The notes below the pieces were generated by a model. It was not told where the DNA came from and made no database searches. It saw only the letters and a list, made by a program, of their open reading frames with translations. From assembly GCA_013373205.1 (NCBI GenBank), contig JABXIG010000026.1:62001-126000 (forward strand): 64,000 bases of DNA. The letters are read 5' to 3'. Made by a program: the position numbers and the translations under genes. Numbering within the stretch: position 1 is the first letter of the stretch; the number at the start of each line of letters is the position of its first letter. Positions 46,122-54,381 of this stretch are shown here, piece after piece. The DNA comes from Methylocystaceae bacterium. Its GTDB lineage: Bacteria; Pseudomonadota; Alphaproteobacteria; Rhodospirillales; Terasakiellaceae.

Positions 46122-46171
46122 TTAATTGACATTTCAATTAAAAAATCAAATTATAAAAATATCGATATTTT
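46122..46171 (+). promoter_or_regulatory. Duplicated operator/promoter box, copy 1 (auxin operon 1)
   Basis: A perfect inverted repeat TTAATTGA-CATT-TCAATTAA (46122-46141) contains a TTGACA hexamer that could be the -35 box. Its centre is 32 bases from the centre of a second perfect palindrome, AAAATATCGATATTTT (46156-46171). The whole 50-base element recurs at 56391 with two mismatches. The 8-4-8 repeat overlapping a -35 box is the form expected for a MarR-type repressor, and iac clusters are controlled by the MarR protein IacR, so this is the probable IacR operator. It lies 65 bases before the first gene. Confidence 0.75.
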
Positions 46172-46235
46172 GGTAAGGCGAAATTCACCATAATTTTGCC
46201 AGTCACCGGAAAGTAGGTATGAGGAGGAATTTGAT

Positions 46236-47039
46236 ATGAATGAGACGATCAAACGTTCGTTTAAAATGTCGCATGATAATGCAGACACATTCATTTCGTT
46301 TTGCCTTTCCTGCAATTCAGAGATGTCAGCCAAACGATATCAAAATGTTTTTTCTGCGAACACTCAGATGGAAAGCATGTCCAAATTTGTGTGTTCTCAA
46401 TTGAATAGTTTTGCTTTCGCGCCAAGCCCGGAGCTGTTGTTAACGTCTACATATTCTGGTGTGTGGAGTTTCTGTTCAACAGATCGAACCTACGGATCAT
46501 CTGCCAAAACCGGGAAAGGTCTTGTCCAGGATGCACTTTCTTGCGGGCGATTTTTCAATGATGAGTTGAAATTTGATGAATTGGGGGCTGTTGCTCTTCT
46601 TAATGTGGGTGTGCCCTTTGCGATAACAAAAGCAGTGCGCGAGACTTTGCAGCGTTGTTCTATCAAAGAAAATAAAGCTGAATTTTGCACGCTTCCTTTC
46701 GATTATTTTTATCAAAGTGAAGATTTTTGCCCGCAGTTCATGACGCGTCTTTATGGACAGCAAATTGATCATGCATTGGAAGAAAACGATGTGCTCGTTC
46801 TTCCTGCTTTACCTGACTTGCCTTTGGATTTGAAACAAGCACAAGCAGGAAAAGTTTCAGCACAGGAATACCTATTCATTTCGCCAATTTATCACTCGGG
46901 AAATCCGGTTGTTGCGATGCCAATTTCTCCTATTCGAGGAAAGCCGATGAGTATTCTTCTTGTGGGAAAAAAGGGGGGGGATGCGACCTTATTGAAGATC
47001 GCGGAACTTTTTGGCGCTCGCATTCTGGCGAGTTTCTAA
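46236..47039 (+). CDS. Amidase-like protein without the catalytic region
   Basis: This 267-residue protein has a very strong GAGGAGG ribosome site. The C-terminal ~90 residues match the end of amidase-signature enzymes: ENDVLVLPALPDLP, SGNPVVAMPIS, and PMSILLVGKKGGDATLLKIAELF, which parallels PLSIQLVGKRHQDDLLL in the IacH gene of this locus. A middle part (STYSGVWSFCSTDRTYG) resembles IacH around AAYCGVTGYVATRG. The N-terminal part with the Ser-cisSer-Lys triad (GGSSSGSAAA in IacH) is missing, so it should not hydrolyse amides. It is the first gene of operon 1, 31 bases before iacA. It could be an IacH partner or a decayed paralogue; I know no named counterpart. Confidence 0.5.
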   Translation: MNETIKRSFKMSHDNADTFISFCLSCNSEMSAKRYQNVFSANTQMESMSKFVCSQLNSFAFAPSPELLLTSTYSGVWSFCSTDRTYGSSAKTGKGLVQDALSCGRFFNDELKFDELGAVALLNVGVPFAITKAVRETLQRCSIKENKAEFCTLPFDYFYQSEDFCPQFMTRLYGQQIDHALEENDVLVLPALPDLPLDLKQAQAGKVSAQEYLFISPIYHSGNPVVAMPISPIRGKPMSILLVGKKGGDATLLKIAELFGARILASF

Positions 47040-47070
47040 GAACTAAAATTTTGTATGTTGGAGTCTTTAT

Positions 47071-48219
47071 ATGTCACGATATGAAATAGATAAGACCAAA
47101 TGGGGTGGGGAAGAGAAGTTTAACAAGTTGTTAGACGATATCCGTGAAAACCGTTTGGAATTTGAAAAACAGAGACATCTCAGTCAAGAGATTGTAGATC
47201 AATTCAAGGATATTGGTGTCTACCGTGCGCTCGTACCTTCCCATTGGGGCGGGGACGAGAAGTCACCCGTAGACTTCTTGTTAATGGTCGAAGAAATTGC
47301 CAAAGCCGATGGCTCGGCTGGTTGGGTTGCAAGCTTTGGTATGAATCCGGCCTACCTGTCAGCCCTTCCTCCACAAACCGTTGAAAAAGTTTGGGAAGAT
47401 GGTCCGGACGTGGTTTTTGCTGGTGGCATTTTCCCTCCGCAACCTGCTGAACTAACTGAAGAAGGCTATAAAGTAAACGGTCGTTGGCAATTCGGCAGTG
47501 GCTGTATGGGGGCCGATGTTATTGGTGTCGGCATCATGCCTGACAATGGTGAATCTCTGCCGCGCATGGCCGTTATGCCTCGTGAAAAAGTGAAAATCGA
47601 AAAAACCTGGAACGTTATGGGCATGGTCGGAACAGGCAGCCATGATCTTGTCGTTGAAGATGTAATTGTTCCCGAAGAGTGGACATTTGCCCGTGGCGGC
47701 AAACCACAGGTCGACGCGCCGTTTTTCCGTTATCCTAGCTTGGCTTTTGCCGCCCAGGTTCTCGCCGTTGTTACATTGGGTCTTGCTGAAGAAGCACTGC
47801 GTGTGGTGCAGGAGGAAGCTGCTGGCCGTAAGTCCGTGACGGGCGCACCAAATTTGGGTGAGCGTGCTTATGCTCAAATCGATATCGCAAAAGCGGAAGC
47901 AAAAGTTCGTTCCTCACGCGCCTTCTTCTATCAGGCTACTGAAGAAGCTTGGGAAGTGATTGCAGCGGGCGGTAAACCAACAGATCATCAGACAAGTATG
48001 ATCAGACTTGCGGCGACGAACCTGACACACGAATGTGCCGAAGCTGTGCGTATTTGTTATCAGATGTCAGGCATGACAAGTACTTATAACGATCATCCTC
48101 TTTCTCAAATTTATCGTGATACCGCCATGTGTACGCAACACGCGTTCATGGGTGCCATCACATATCAAAATGCAGGCGCTATGTTCTTTGGTCATAAGCC
48201 TCTTCCCGGATATCTCTAA
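47071..48219 (+). CDS. iacA: Indole-3-acetate monooxygenase, oxygenase component
   Basis: This 382-residue flavin-dependent monooxygenase has the acyl-CoA dehydrogenase fold (LLMVEEIAKADGSAGWVASFG, WNVMGMVGTGSHDLVVEDVIVPEEW, AEAVRICYQMSGMTSTYNDHPLSQIYRD). It lacks the catalytic glutamate of true acyl-CoA dehydrogenases and resembles HsaA/HpaB-type two-component oxygenases. With iacB, iacI, iacC-iacF in order downstream, and iacG-iacH nearby, it is best assigned as IacA. Using reduced flavin from IacG it hydroxylates the indole ring of indole-3-acetic acid in the first step of degradation. The assignment rests on family plus gene order. Confidence 0.85.
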   Translation: MSRYEIDKTKWGGEEKFNKLLDDIRENRLEFEKQRHLSQEIVDQFKDIGVYRALVPSHWGGDEKSPVDFLLMVEEIAKADGSAGWVASFGMNPAYLSALPPQTVEKVWEDGPDVVFAGGIFPPQPAELTEEGYKVNGRWQFGSGCMGADVIGVGIMPDNGESLPRMAVMPREKVKIEKTWNVMGMVGTGSHDLVVEDVIVPEEWTFARGGKPQVDAPFFRYPSLAFAAQVLAVVTLGLAEEALRVVQEEAAGRKSVTGAPNLGERAYAQIDIAKAEAKVRSSRAFFYQATEEAWEVIAAGGKPTDHQTSMIRLAATNLTHECAEAVRICYQMSGMTSTYNDHPLSQIYRDTAMCTQHAFMGAITYQNAGAMFFGHKPLPGYL

Positions 48220-48234
48220 GTTAAAGGTGAACAA

Positions 48235-48594
48235 ATGTCGGAAAAATTACGAGTATTATTCTGCATTTCCGTAAAGCAAAACTTTATGGATGCGACACAA
48301 GAAGAACAACTGGCTGTATGGGGCGCTTTTAGCTCCATGATGAATGGCATGAATACCATGGATGGTATGGAGATGCTGGGCATGTTGGATGATGACCGCA
48401 GTATGGTTGGTTCCTCTGTTGGTTACCCCTTTACCGCATATTTCATGGCGGATTGCGATGACTATGACACGGTCGTTAAGGCCTGCGATCTCTTCCGTAC
48501 AACACCTGTTGGCGATGGTGTTTATAAGCTTTGGAAATATTGCGGTGTAGAAACACGCATTGGTCGGGCTCTTCAGCCACCTGCGCAGGATTAA
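48235..48594 (+). CDS. iacB: IacB-like small protein of IAA degradation
   Basis: This 119-residue soluble protein is rich in Met (SSMMNGMNTMDGMEMLGMLDDD) and has the pattern of a dimeric alpha/beta-barrel-like domain. It has no signal peptide. Small proteins of this length follow iacA in known iac clusters (Pseudomonas putida 1290 and others), where IacB acts in the middle part of the pathway by a mechanism that is not well settled. It lies 15 bases after iacA and five bases before iacI. The symbol is given by position, size and sequence character. Confidence 0.75.
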   Translation: MSEKLRVLFCISVKQNFMDATQEEQLAVWGAFSSMMNGMNTMDGMEMLGMLDDDRSMVGSSVGYPFTAYFMADCDDYDTVVKACDLFRTTPVGDGVYKLWKYCGVETRIGRALQPPAQD

Positions 48595-48598
48595 TTCC

Positions 48599-49132
48599 AT
48601 GTCAGAGAAAGTGACTGTCAAGCAATTGGAACAGCGTCTGGCACGTTTTGAGGCACAGGAAATAATTCGTTCGTGTATGAACAAATACATGGCGATTTGT
48701 GATGATCTAGATGCCAAAACCGATCTGGATGAGCTCATGGGATTGTTTAGCGATGAAGCTGTCTGGGAAGGGGTCGGGCGCTATGCCAAATCCTTCGGGC
48801 GCTTGGAAGGTCAGTCCGAAATTCGTGCGATGTTCGCAAAATATACGGTTGAACCTTCGCATTTCAGTTTGAACGTTCACTTTCTGACTAATGAAGAAAT
48901 TGAGGTTTTGGAAGTGGGGGAGGAAGATCAAGCAATCGGAAACTGGCTGCTTCTTCAAACTTCAACATTTGCATCGGGTAAGTCGCAATTAAGCTGCGCG
49001 AAAATTACCGCCCGCTTTGAGAAAGCCAAAGATGGTGAATGGCGAATAGCCCACTTTCAAACAGAACGAAAATTCAGTCGACCAGTGGTTGACCCATGGG
49101 AGGCGGAAGCTGATCTGCCTGTTCCAGAATAA
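48599..49132 (+). CDS. iacI: IacI-like SnoaL/NTF2-fold protein
   Basis: The ATG at 48599 (MSEKVTVKQLEQRLARFEAQE) is chosen; the track ORF starts inside iacB. The 177-residue protein has the SnoaL/NTF2-like fold: an N-terminal helix pair (IIRSCMNKYMAICDD), DELMGLFSDEAVWEGVGRY, GQSEIRAMFAKY and AKDGEWRIAHFQTERKF. In iac clusters IacI is the SnoaL-like protein encoded between iacB and iacC, as here; its exact step is not certain. An AGGA sequence lies before the start. Confidence 0.75.
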   Translation: MSEKVTVKQLEQRLARFEAQEIIRSCMNKYMAICDDLDAKTDLDELMGLFSDEAVWEGVGRYAKSFGRLEGQSEIRAMFAKYTVEPSHFSLNVHFLTNEEIEVLEVGEEDQAIGNWLLLQTSTFASGKSQLSCAKITARFEKAKDGEWRIAHFQTERKFSRPVVDPWEAEADLPVPE

Positions 49133-49156
49133 GATAGTTAATTAGGAGATTTACGA

Positions 49157-50452
49157 ATGACTAAATCCAATGCTGAAAAATGCAGAAATGCACCGGTTCG
49201 ACATGTCGATGTTGAGCCTCTCGTAAAAGAAGATAAGGTGCATACTTCATTATATACTGATAAAGACTTGTTTAATGCTGAAATGCAGAAAGTCTTTACA
49301 AAGACTTGGGTATGGGTTGCACATGAAAGTGAAGTCGGCGAGAAAAACTCATACAAGACAGCATATATTGGTTTAGAACCTGTCATTGTAAGCCGTGACC
49401 GTAAAAATGAAATCCACGTTCTCTTGAACCGCTGCCGTCACCGTGCGGCTACAGTTTGTGAAGGTAAACGCGGTAAAGCAAAAAGCTTTGTCTGTCCTTA
49501 TCACGGTTGGGGATATTCTTTGGATGGTGAACTGCGTGCAGTTCCAAAAGAAGAAGAGTATGAAGGCGTTTTTGAAAAGAAAGATTTCCCTCTCATAAAA
49601 GTTCGTCATGAGACATATCAGGGTATGATCTTTGCAACTTTGAACCCTGAAATCGAACCATTGGAAGATTTCCTTGGCGGGGCAAAGAAGTGGATTGACT
49701 TGTTTATGAAACAGTCTGGCGGCTATCCAATGAAAGTGTTGGGCGACCATCGTTTCCGCTTCCCGGGTAACTGGAAAATCCAGCTGGAAAACACAACGGA
49801 TGCCTATCACTTCCCTGTGGTTCACAAATCATTTGTGTCTTCACTGGATGATGAAACGAGTGAAGTGTTTGACTTCCTTGATGGCGAAGGTTTTGTTGAA
49901 GATCTTGGTAATGGGCATTCTGTCATGGTTATGATCCCTGAGTTGGTCGACCTGGAAGAAAACCTTGATGCGCCCATTCCCGGTCGTTTTGAGAGCTTTG
50001 CAGAAGAGTTGCGCAAAGAAGGTCACAGCGAAGATAAAGTTCGTCGTTTAGTCCGTGCTGTTGGCGGTTCTGGCTTTAACTTGAACCTGTTCCCGAACGT
50101 TGCATGTTCTATGGCTTTCTTCCGTGTATTACGCCCGATTTCTGTTGAAGAAACCGAGATCCACCACGTTGCAATTGGTGGGGAAGGTGCACCTGCTTCC
50201 TTTAACCAGCTTCGTATGCGCCTTCACGAACACTTCCAAGGCCCAATGGGTTTCGGTACGCCCGATGATGCAGAAGCTTGGGAGCGTGTGCAGAAAGGTT
50301 CTTATGCAGGCTATGATGATGAGTGGATCCTTGTTAACCGCGGCCAATCAAAATTGAAAACAAGTGAGGACGGTAACGTTCAAGGTGCTGTGTGTTCTGA
50401 AACAGGCATGCGGGCTGCTTACCAGCAATACAAAAAAGTAATGACTGCTTAA
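49157..50452 (+). CDS. iacC: Rieske ring-hydroxylating dioxygenase, alpha subunit
   Basis: This 431-residue protein has an N-terminal Rieske [2Fe-2S] domain with LLNRCRHRAATVCEG and SFVCPYHGWGYSLDG (Cys-His and Cys-His ligands). The C-terminal catalytic domain has the mononuclear iron ligands in ENTTDAYHFPVVHKSF. With the beta subunit (next gene) and the reductase IacF it makes a multicomponent dioxygenase. In the iac pathway this enzyme acts on the late intermediate that becomes catechol. Spacing to the neighbours is ~20 bases on both sides. Confidence 0.87.
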   Translation: MTKSNAEKCRNAPVRHVDVEPLVKEDKVHTSLYTDKDLFNAEMQKVFTKTWVWVAHESEVGEKNSYKTAYIGLEPVIVSRDRKNEIHVLLNRCRHRAATVCEGKRGKAKSFVCPYHGWGYSLDGELRAVPKEEEYEGVFEKKDFPLIKVRHETYQGMIFATLNPEIEPLEDFLGGAKKWIDLFMKQSGGYPMKVLGDHRFRFPGNWKIQLENTTDAYHFPVVHKSFVSSLDDETSEVFDFLDGEGFVEDLGNGHSVMVMIPELVDLEENLDAPIPGRFESFAEELRKEGHSEDKVRRLVRAVGGSGFNLNLFPNVACSMAFFRVLRPISVEETEIHHVAIGGEGAPASFNQLRMRLHEHFQGPMGFGTPDDAEAWERVQKGSYAGYDDEWILVNRGQSKLKTSEDGNVQGAVCSETGMRAAYQQYKKVMTA

Positions 50453-50472
50453 TTCGAATTAGTGAGGAAAAA

Positions 50473-50946
50473 ATGACTGCAGAACTTATCAACTTGGTTA
50501 GCTTCATTAATTTAGAAGCAGATATGCTGGATTTCCACGAGTACGACCAATGGCTCGATTTGTGGGATGAAGATGGCTACTACATTGTGCCGATCGATGG
50601 CACGACTGAAGACTATGCCAACACTCTGAACTTTGCATATGATGATGCTGCAATGCGTCGCCTTCGTGTGCAGCGTCTTGTTAGTGGCGAAGCTGTTTCC
50701 ACGGAGACAACAGCCAAAACGATCCGTAACCCATCACGTTTTCGTGTTCTTTCAACTGAAGGCGACGTAACGACAATTCGTTGTGCACAGATCATTAACG
50801 AAAACCGACACGGTAATCTTCGTTATTACCCCGCAGACGTAACTTACAAGCTGCGTCGTGACGGTGATAGCTACCGTATTTTGGAGAAAGTGATCCGTTT
50901 GCAAAATGCAGATAATCACCTCGCCAGCATCGGGTACATTTTGTAA
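50473..50946 (+). CDS. iacD: Ring-hydroxylating dioxygenase, beta subunit
   Basis: This 157-residue small subunit of the NTF2-like dioxygenase beta family (VSFINLEADMLDFHEYDQWLDLWDEDGYYIVPI; VSTETTAKTIRNPSRFRVL; YRILEKVIRLQNAD) has normal length. It supports assembly of the alpha3beta3 complex and has no redox centre. It has a GAGGAA site and follows the alpha subunit by 20 bases, as in other iacCD pairs. Confidence 0.87.
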   Translation: MTAELINLVSFINLEADMLDFHEYDQWLDLWDEDGYYIVPIDGTTEDYANTLNFAYDDAAMRRLRVQRLVSGEAVSTETTAKTIRNPSRFRVLSTEGDVTTIRCAQIINENRHGNLRYYPADVTYKLRRDGDSYRILEKVIRLQNADNHLASIGYIL

Positions 50947-50957
50947 GGGATGGTGAA

Positions 50958-51698
50958 ATGACTGGAGCTTTAGTAACAGGTGCAGCTCAAGGTCTGGGCA
51001 AGGCAATTGCCCAAGGATTGTTTGAGGCTGGTTATAGTGTTGCCTTAACCGACAAGAGATTTGATGCTGTTGTTGAAACGGCAAAGGAAATTTCACCGAC
51101 TGGAGAGCGCGTGTGTGCGCTCTCCCTTGATGTCACTAAAAAAAGTGACTTTGAAGAACAGTTGAAAGTTGTGGTCGAGAAATTTGGTCGCGTTGATATT
51201 CTGGTCAACAACGCAGCAATGACGCCGACCACACCGGTAATGGAAATTACGCCGGAAGAATTCGATCTTGTCACCACAATCAATCAGAGAGGTACGTTCT
51301 TTGGTTGTCAGGTGTTCGGTCAGCATTTTGCAGATCAGGGGTATGGTCGCATTATCAATATGGCATCGCTGGCAGGTCAGAATGGGGGGACCGCATCAGG
51401 GGCACATTATGCTTCAAGCAAAGGCGCGATCTTCACAATGACGAAGATTTTCGCCCGACAACTGGCAAATGATGGTGTCACGGTGAATGCAGTTGCTCCT
51501 GGGCCAATCGACTTACCGTCTGTGCGTGCTGCTGTCCCGGCTAAGAAACTGGAACAGATTATCAACGATATGATTCCGGTGAAAAAGCTGGGAAGTGCGT
51601 CCTTTATTGCAGACATGGTTGTGATGTTGGCAAGTCCCGAGGCTGAAGCTGTAACCGGCGCAAGCTGGGATGCAAATGGCGGAATTTTTATGAGATAG
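50958..51698 (+). CDS. iacE: Short-chain dehydrogenase
   Basis: This 246-residue classical SDR has the cofactor motif TGAAQGLGKAIAQGL, NNAAMTP, the catalytic serine in INMASLAGQ and YASSKGA (Tyr-x3-Lys), and ends with ASWDANGGIFMR. It uses NAD(P) to oxidise or reduce a hydroxy intermediate of IAA breakdown; in studied strains IacE acts after IacA. It lies between the dioxygenase subunits and their reductase gene, as in known iac clusters. Confidence 0.85.
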   Translation: MTGALVTGAAQGLGKAIAQGLFEAGYSVALTDKRFDAVVETAKEISPTGERVCALSLDVTKKSDFEEQLKVVVEKFGRVDILVNNAAMTPTTPVMEITPEEFDLVTTINQRGTFFGCQVFGQHFADQGYGRIINMASLAGQNGGTASGAHYASSKGAIFTMTKIFARQLANDGVTVNAVAPGPIDLPSVRAAVPAKKLEQIINDMIPVKKLGSASFIADMVVMLASPEAEAVTGASWDANGGIFMR

Positions 51699-51727
51699 GA
51701 GCGCTCCTTTAAAGGGAGGTAGCAAGA

Positions 51728-52684
51728 ATGACTAACCCACAATTCACAGTAAAAATTGCTTCGCGAGAAGTGCAGGCCGATAGTGTCGTCTTGCTTGATT
51801 TTGAAGATCAGCAAGGAAAACCATTGCCGAAATTTGATGCCGGTGCTCATATTGACGTTCATGTCTCTGACGACATTATTCGTCAATATTCTCTGAGCAA
51901 CTCACCACAGGAAACATCACGGTATCGCATTGGGGTCTTGAATGATCCTCAATCGCGTGGTGGATCAAAATCAATCTTTGAGAATTTCGAAGAAGGTCAG
52001 ATCGTTACCATTTCTGAACCTCGCAATCATTTTCCTCTGAATTTTGATGCATCTCATAGCATTTTAATCGGTGGCGGCATTGGGATTACGCCAATGCTGG
52101 CGATGGCATATGCTTTAAAAGCCGAAGGTAAGTCGTTCGAAATTCACTATTGCTCGCGTACACGAGACAAGGCCGCTTTCCTTGACGAGTTGGAGAGCAA
52201 TTTTGGTGATGTAACGACATTGCATTTTGATGACCTTGGTGAAGATCAAATGATCAAACCAAAGACCCTTTGCGAAAATTCTGTCAATGGTACCCATGTT
52301 TATGTGTGCGGACCATCCGGATTTATGGATTGGGTGATTAGTGAATCTAAAGCGGCAGGCTTGGCAAGTGATCAAGTCCATTTTGAGTACTTCAACGCAG
52401 ATGTAGAAACTTCAGGAACAGCTTTTGAAGTTTATGCTCAGGCCAGTGACGTGACTGTTCAGGTTGCTGAAGACCAGACAATTATTGATGCCCTGTTACA
52501 AGCAGGTATCAAGGTTGAGAAATCTTGTGAGCAGGGGGTTTGCGGCACGTGTATTTGCGATGTCGTGGAAGGCATTCCTGATCACAAGGATAAGTTCCTT
52601 ACGGAAGACGAGCGTGAAGACAATGATCAGATTGTGACGTGTTGTTCGCGTGCAAAAACGGACCGTTTGGTCCTCGATATTTAA
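51728..52684 (+). CDS. iacF: Dioxygenase reductase, PDR/VanB type
   Basis: This 318-residue three-domain flavoprotein has a flavin-binding barrel (IIRQYSLSNSPQ), an NAD domain (LIGGGIGITPMLAMAYAL, HVYVCGPSGFMDWV) and a C-terminal plant-type [2Fe-2S] domain (SCEQGVCGTCICDVVEG, with the fourth Cys in IVTCCSRAK). This is the phthalate dioxygenase reductase layout. It passes electrons from NADH to the Rieske centre of IacCD. It starts 29 bases after iacE with a GGGAGG site. Confidence 0.88.
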   Translation: MTNPQFTVKIASREVQADSVVLLDFEDQQGKPLPKFDAGAHIDVHVSDDIIRQYSLSNSPQETSRYRIGVLNDPQSRGGSKSIFENFEEGQIVTISEPRNHFPLNFDASHSILIGGGIGITPMLAMAYALKAEGKSFEIHYCSRTRDKAAFLDELESNFGDVTTLHFDDLGEDQMIKPKTLCENSVNGTHVYVCGPSGFMDWVISESKAAGLASDQVHFEYFNADVETSGTAFEVYAQASDVTVQVAEDQTIIDALLQAGIKVEKSCEQGVCGTCICDVVEGIPDHKDKFLTEDEREDNDQIVTCCSRAKTDRLVLDI

Positions 52685-52774
52685 TGAAAACTTGGGAAGG
52701 TTTCAGAGCTAAGACATTTCGTAAGTAACATTTGTGTTTTTGCGAAATGATAAAGTCAATATTTAGGAGATGAT

Positions 52775-53791
52775 ATGAAAAAACTCATGACCACACTAAA
52801 GGCGGCGATTGTATTAAGCATAGTTGCCATCGCACCAGTAAAGGCGGAAACAGTTCTTACGTTATCAAGCTGGCTGCCACCAAGCCATCCGGTTGTTAAA
52901 GATATGATCGTGCCGTGGACGGAGCAGGTTAAAGAAGCAACAGAAGGCCGCGTTAGGGTCCAAATTCTGGCAAAAGGCTTAGGTCATCCTAAAGTTCACT
53001 TCGATGTTGCACGTAACGGGTTAGCTGATATCACTTATTCTGTTCATGGTTACACACCGGGTCGTTTCTTGCTGACCAAAGTGGCTGAGTTCCCGTTGTC
53101 AGGTAATAGCTCTGAGACATTGTCCACCGCTTATTGGAAAGTTTATCAAAAGTATTTCATGAAAGCCGATGAGCATAAAGGCACACAACTTCTTGGCCTG
53201 ATGACACATGGTCCGGGTCACATCTTCACGTTAGATAAGGAAGTGACATCTCTGGAAGATTTGAAAGGCTTGAAAATCCGTATTGGTGGTGGTCTTGTCA
53301 ATGATGTTGCCATGGATATGGGTGTTTCTCCACTTTTGAAACCAGCCCGTGAAAGTTATGAGCTTTTGTCACATGGTGTTGCTGATGGGACTTTTCTTCC
53401 AACGGAATCCGTTGTTGCCTTTAAAGTTGATAATCTGTTGAAACACGCAACACTTGTTCCAAACGGTTTGTACAACATCAGCTTCTTCCTTGTCATGAAC
53501 GAAGGTACGTTTAAGCGCCTGTCAAAAGCAGATCAGGACGCCATCATGAAAGTGTCCGGCCTGAATTTTGCCAAGATTGCTGGTAAAGCATGGGATGCAG
53601 CCGATGCAGCAGCAATGGCGAAAATGAAAGAGCAAGGGAACAAAATCATTGAAGCGCCTGCTGAGTTAGTTGAGAAAATCTCAGCGATTAGTTCAAATTT
53701 GGAAGCCGCATGGATTAAAGAGGCTTCTTCAAAGGGCGTCGATGCAAAGGCTGCATTGGCTGAGCTGAGAAAGTTAACGAGCGCTCAATAA
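52775..53791 (+). CDS. TRAP transporter substrate-binding protein, probable IAA/aromatic acid uptake
   Basis: This 338-residue DctP-family protein has a signal peptide (MKKLMTTLKAAIVLSIVAIAPVKA). The carboxylate-clamping arginine lies in LEDLKGLKIRIGGGLVNDV, with LSSWLPPSHPVVKDMIVPWTEQV at the start of the mature protein. TRAP proteins bind organic acids through the carboxylate, which fits IAA or a related aromatic acid; this is inferred from its position between iacF and iacG. A 90-base spacer from iacF contains a CATTTCG/CGAAATG stem that may adjust expression. The sequence is unlike the orphan TRAP protein at 11791. Confidence 0.88.
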   Translation: MKKLMTTLKAAIVLSIVAIAPVKAETVLTLSSWLPPSHPVVKDMIVPWTEQVKEATEGRVRVQILAKGLGHPKVHFDVARNGLADITYSVHGYTPGRFLLTKVAEFPLSGNSSETLSTAYWKVYQKYFMKADEHKGTQLLGLMTHGPGHIFTLDKEVTSLEDLKGLKIRIGGGLVNDVAMDMGVSPLLKPARESYELLSHGVADGTFLPTESVVAFKVDNLLKHATLVPNGLYNISFFLVMNEGTFKRLSKADQDAIMKVSGLNFAKIAGKAWDAADAAAMAKMKEQGNKIIEAPAELVEKISAISSNLEAAWIKEASSKGVDAKAALAELRKLTSAQ

Positions 53792-53832
53792 ACCCCTGTT
53801 GGTTTATACACACACTAGAAGGAGACAAGGAG

Positions 53833-54381
53833 ATGACCCTGTTGCCATTGCGAAAGTTAACCATATCAATTTTGGAGTTCCTGTTTGAACGGGTACTGGC
53901 CTATACCGCTGCAATCATTATGTTTCTTATGATGATTTTTACCTTAATTGATGTGATCGGTCGTGACTTCTTTAATTCACCTCTCCCGGGTGGCTTTGAG
54001 GTGACGGAACTTTTTCTCTCAACAATCATTTTCCTTGGTCTCCCGATGGTTACTGCCGAGGCCTCGCATGTTGACGTCGATATTTGTGATCCAACCATTC
54101 CTGAATGGATCAAACCCTACCAGGATATCTGTATTGGTTTAGTCAATATTTTTTGCTTTAGCATCATGTCTTGGATGTTGTTCAAAAATGCCGTTCAGAC
54201 ATATGAATATCAAGATACAACTGCGATCCTTCAATTCCCGTATTTTATTTTAGTCTCTGTTATGGCGACGATGACGTCACTGGCAACAGTGTCACTTGTG
54301 GCAATGCTGTTCATGACGCGGGGGCGAACCCTCTTTAAGGGACAATCAGAAACGGAAGAAAAGAAAGAAGAACAGTCATGA
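53833..54381 (+). CDS. TRAP transporter small permease (DctQ)
   Basis: This 182-residue membrane protein has four predicted helices and the DctQ pattern IDVIGRDFFNSPLPGGFEVTELFLSTIIFLGLP followed by TAEASHVDVDI. It pairs with the large permease; their genes overlap by four bases (ATGA). Strong AAGGAG sites precede the start. It ends in a charged tail (SETEEKKEEQS). Confidence 0.9.
   Translation: MTLLPLRKLTISILEFLFERVLAYTAAIIMFLMMIFTLIDVIGRDFFNSPLPGGFEVTELFLSTIIFLGLPMVTAEASHVDVDICDPTIPEWIKPYQDICIGLVNIFCFSIMSWMLFKNAVQTYEYQDTTAILQFPYFILVSVMATMTSLATVSLVAMLFMTRGRTLFKGQSETEEKKEEQS

Noticed and set aside
47071-48219. Reading iacA as a beta-oxidation acyl-CoA dehydrogenase
   Set aside because: The catalytic glutamate region is absent and the gene lies with Rieske oxygenase, flavin reductase and amidase genes; a two-component flavin monooxygenase fits better.
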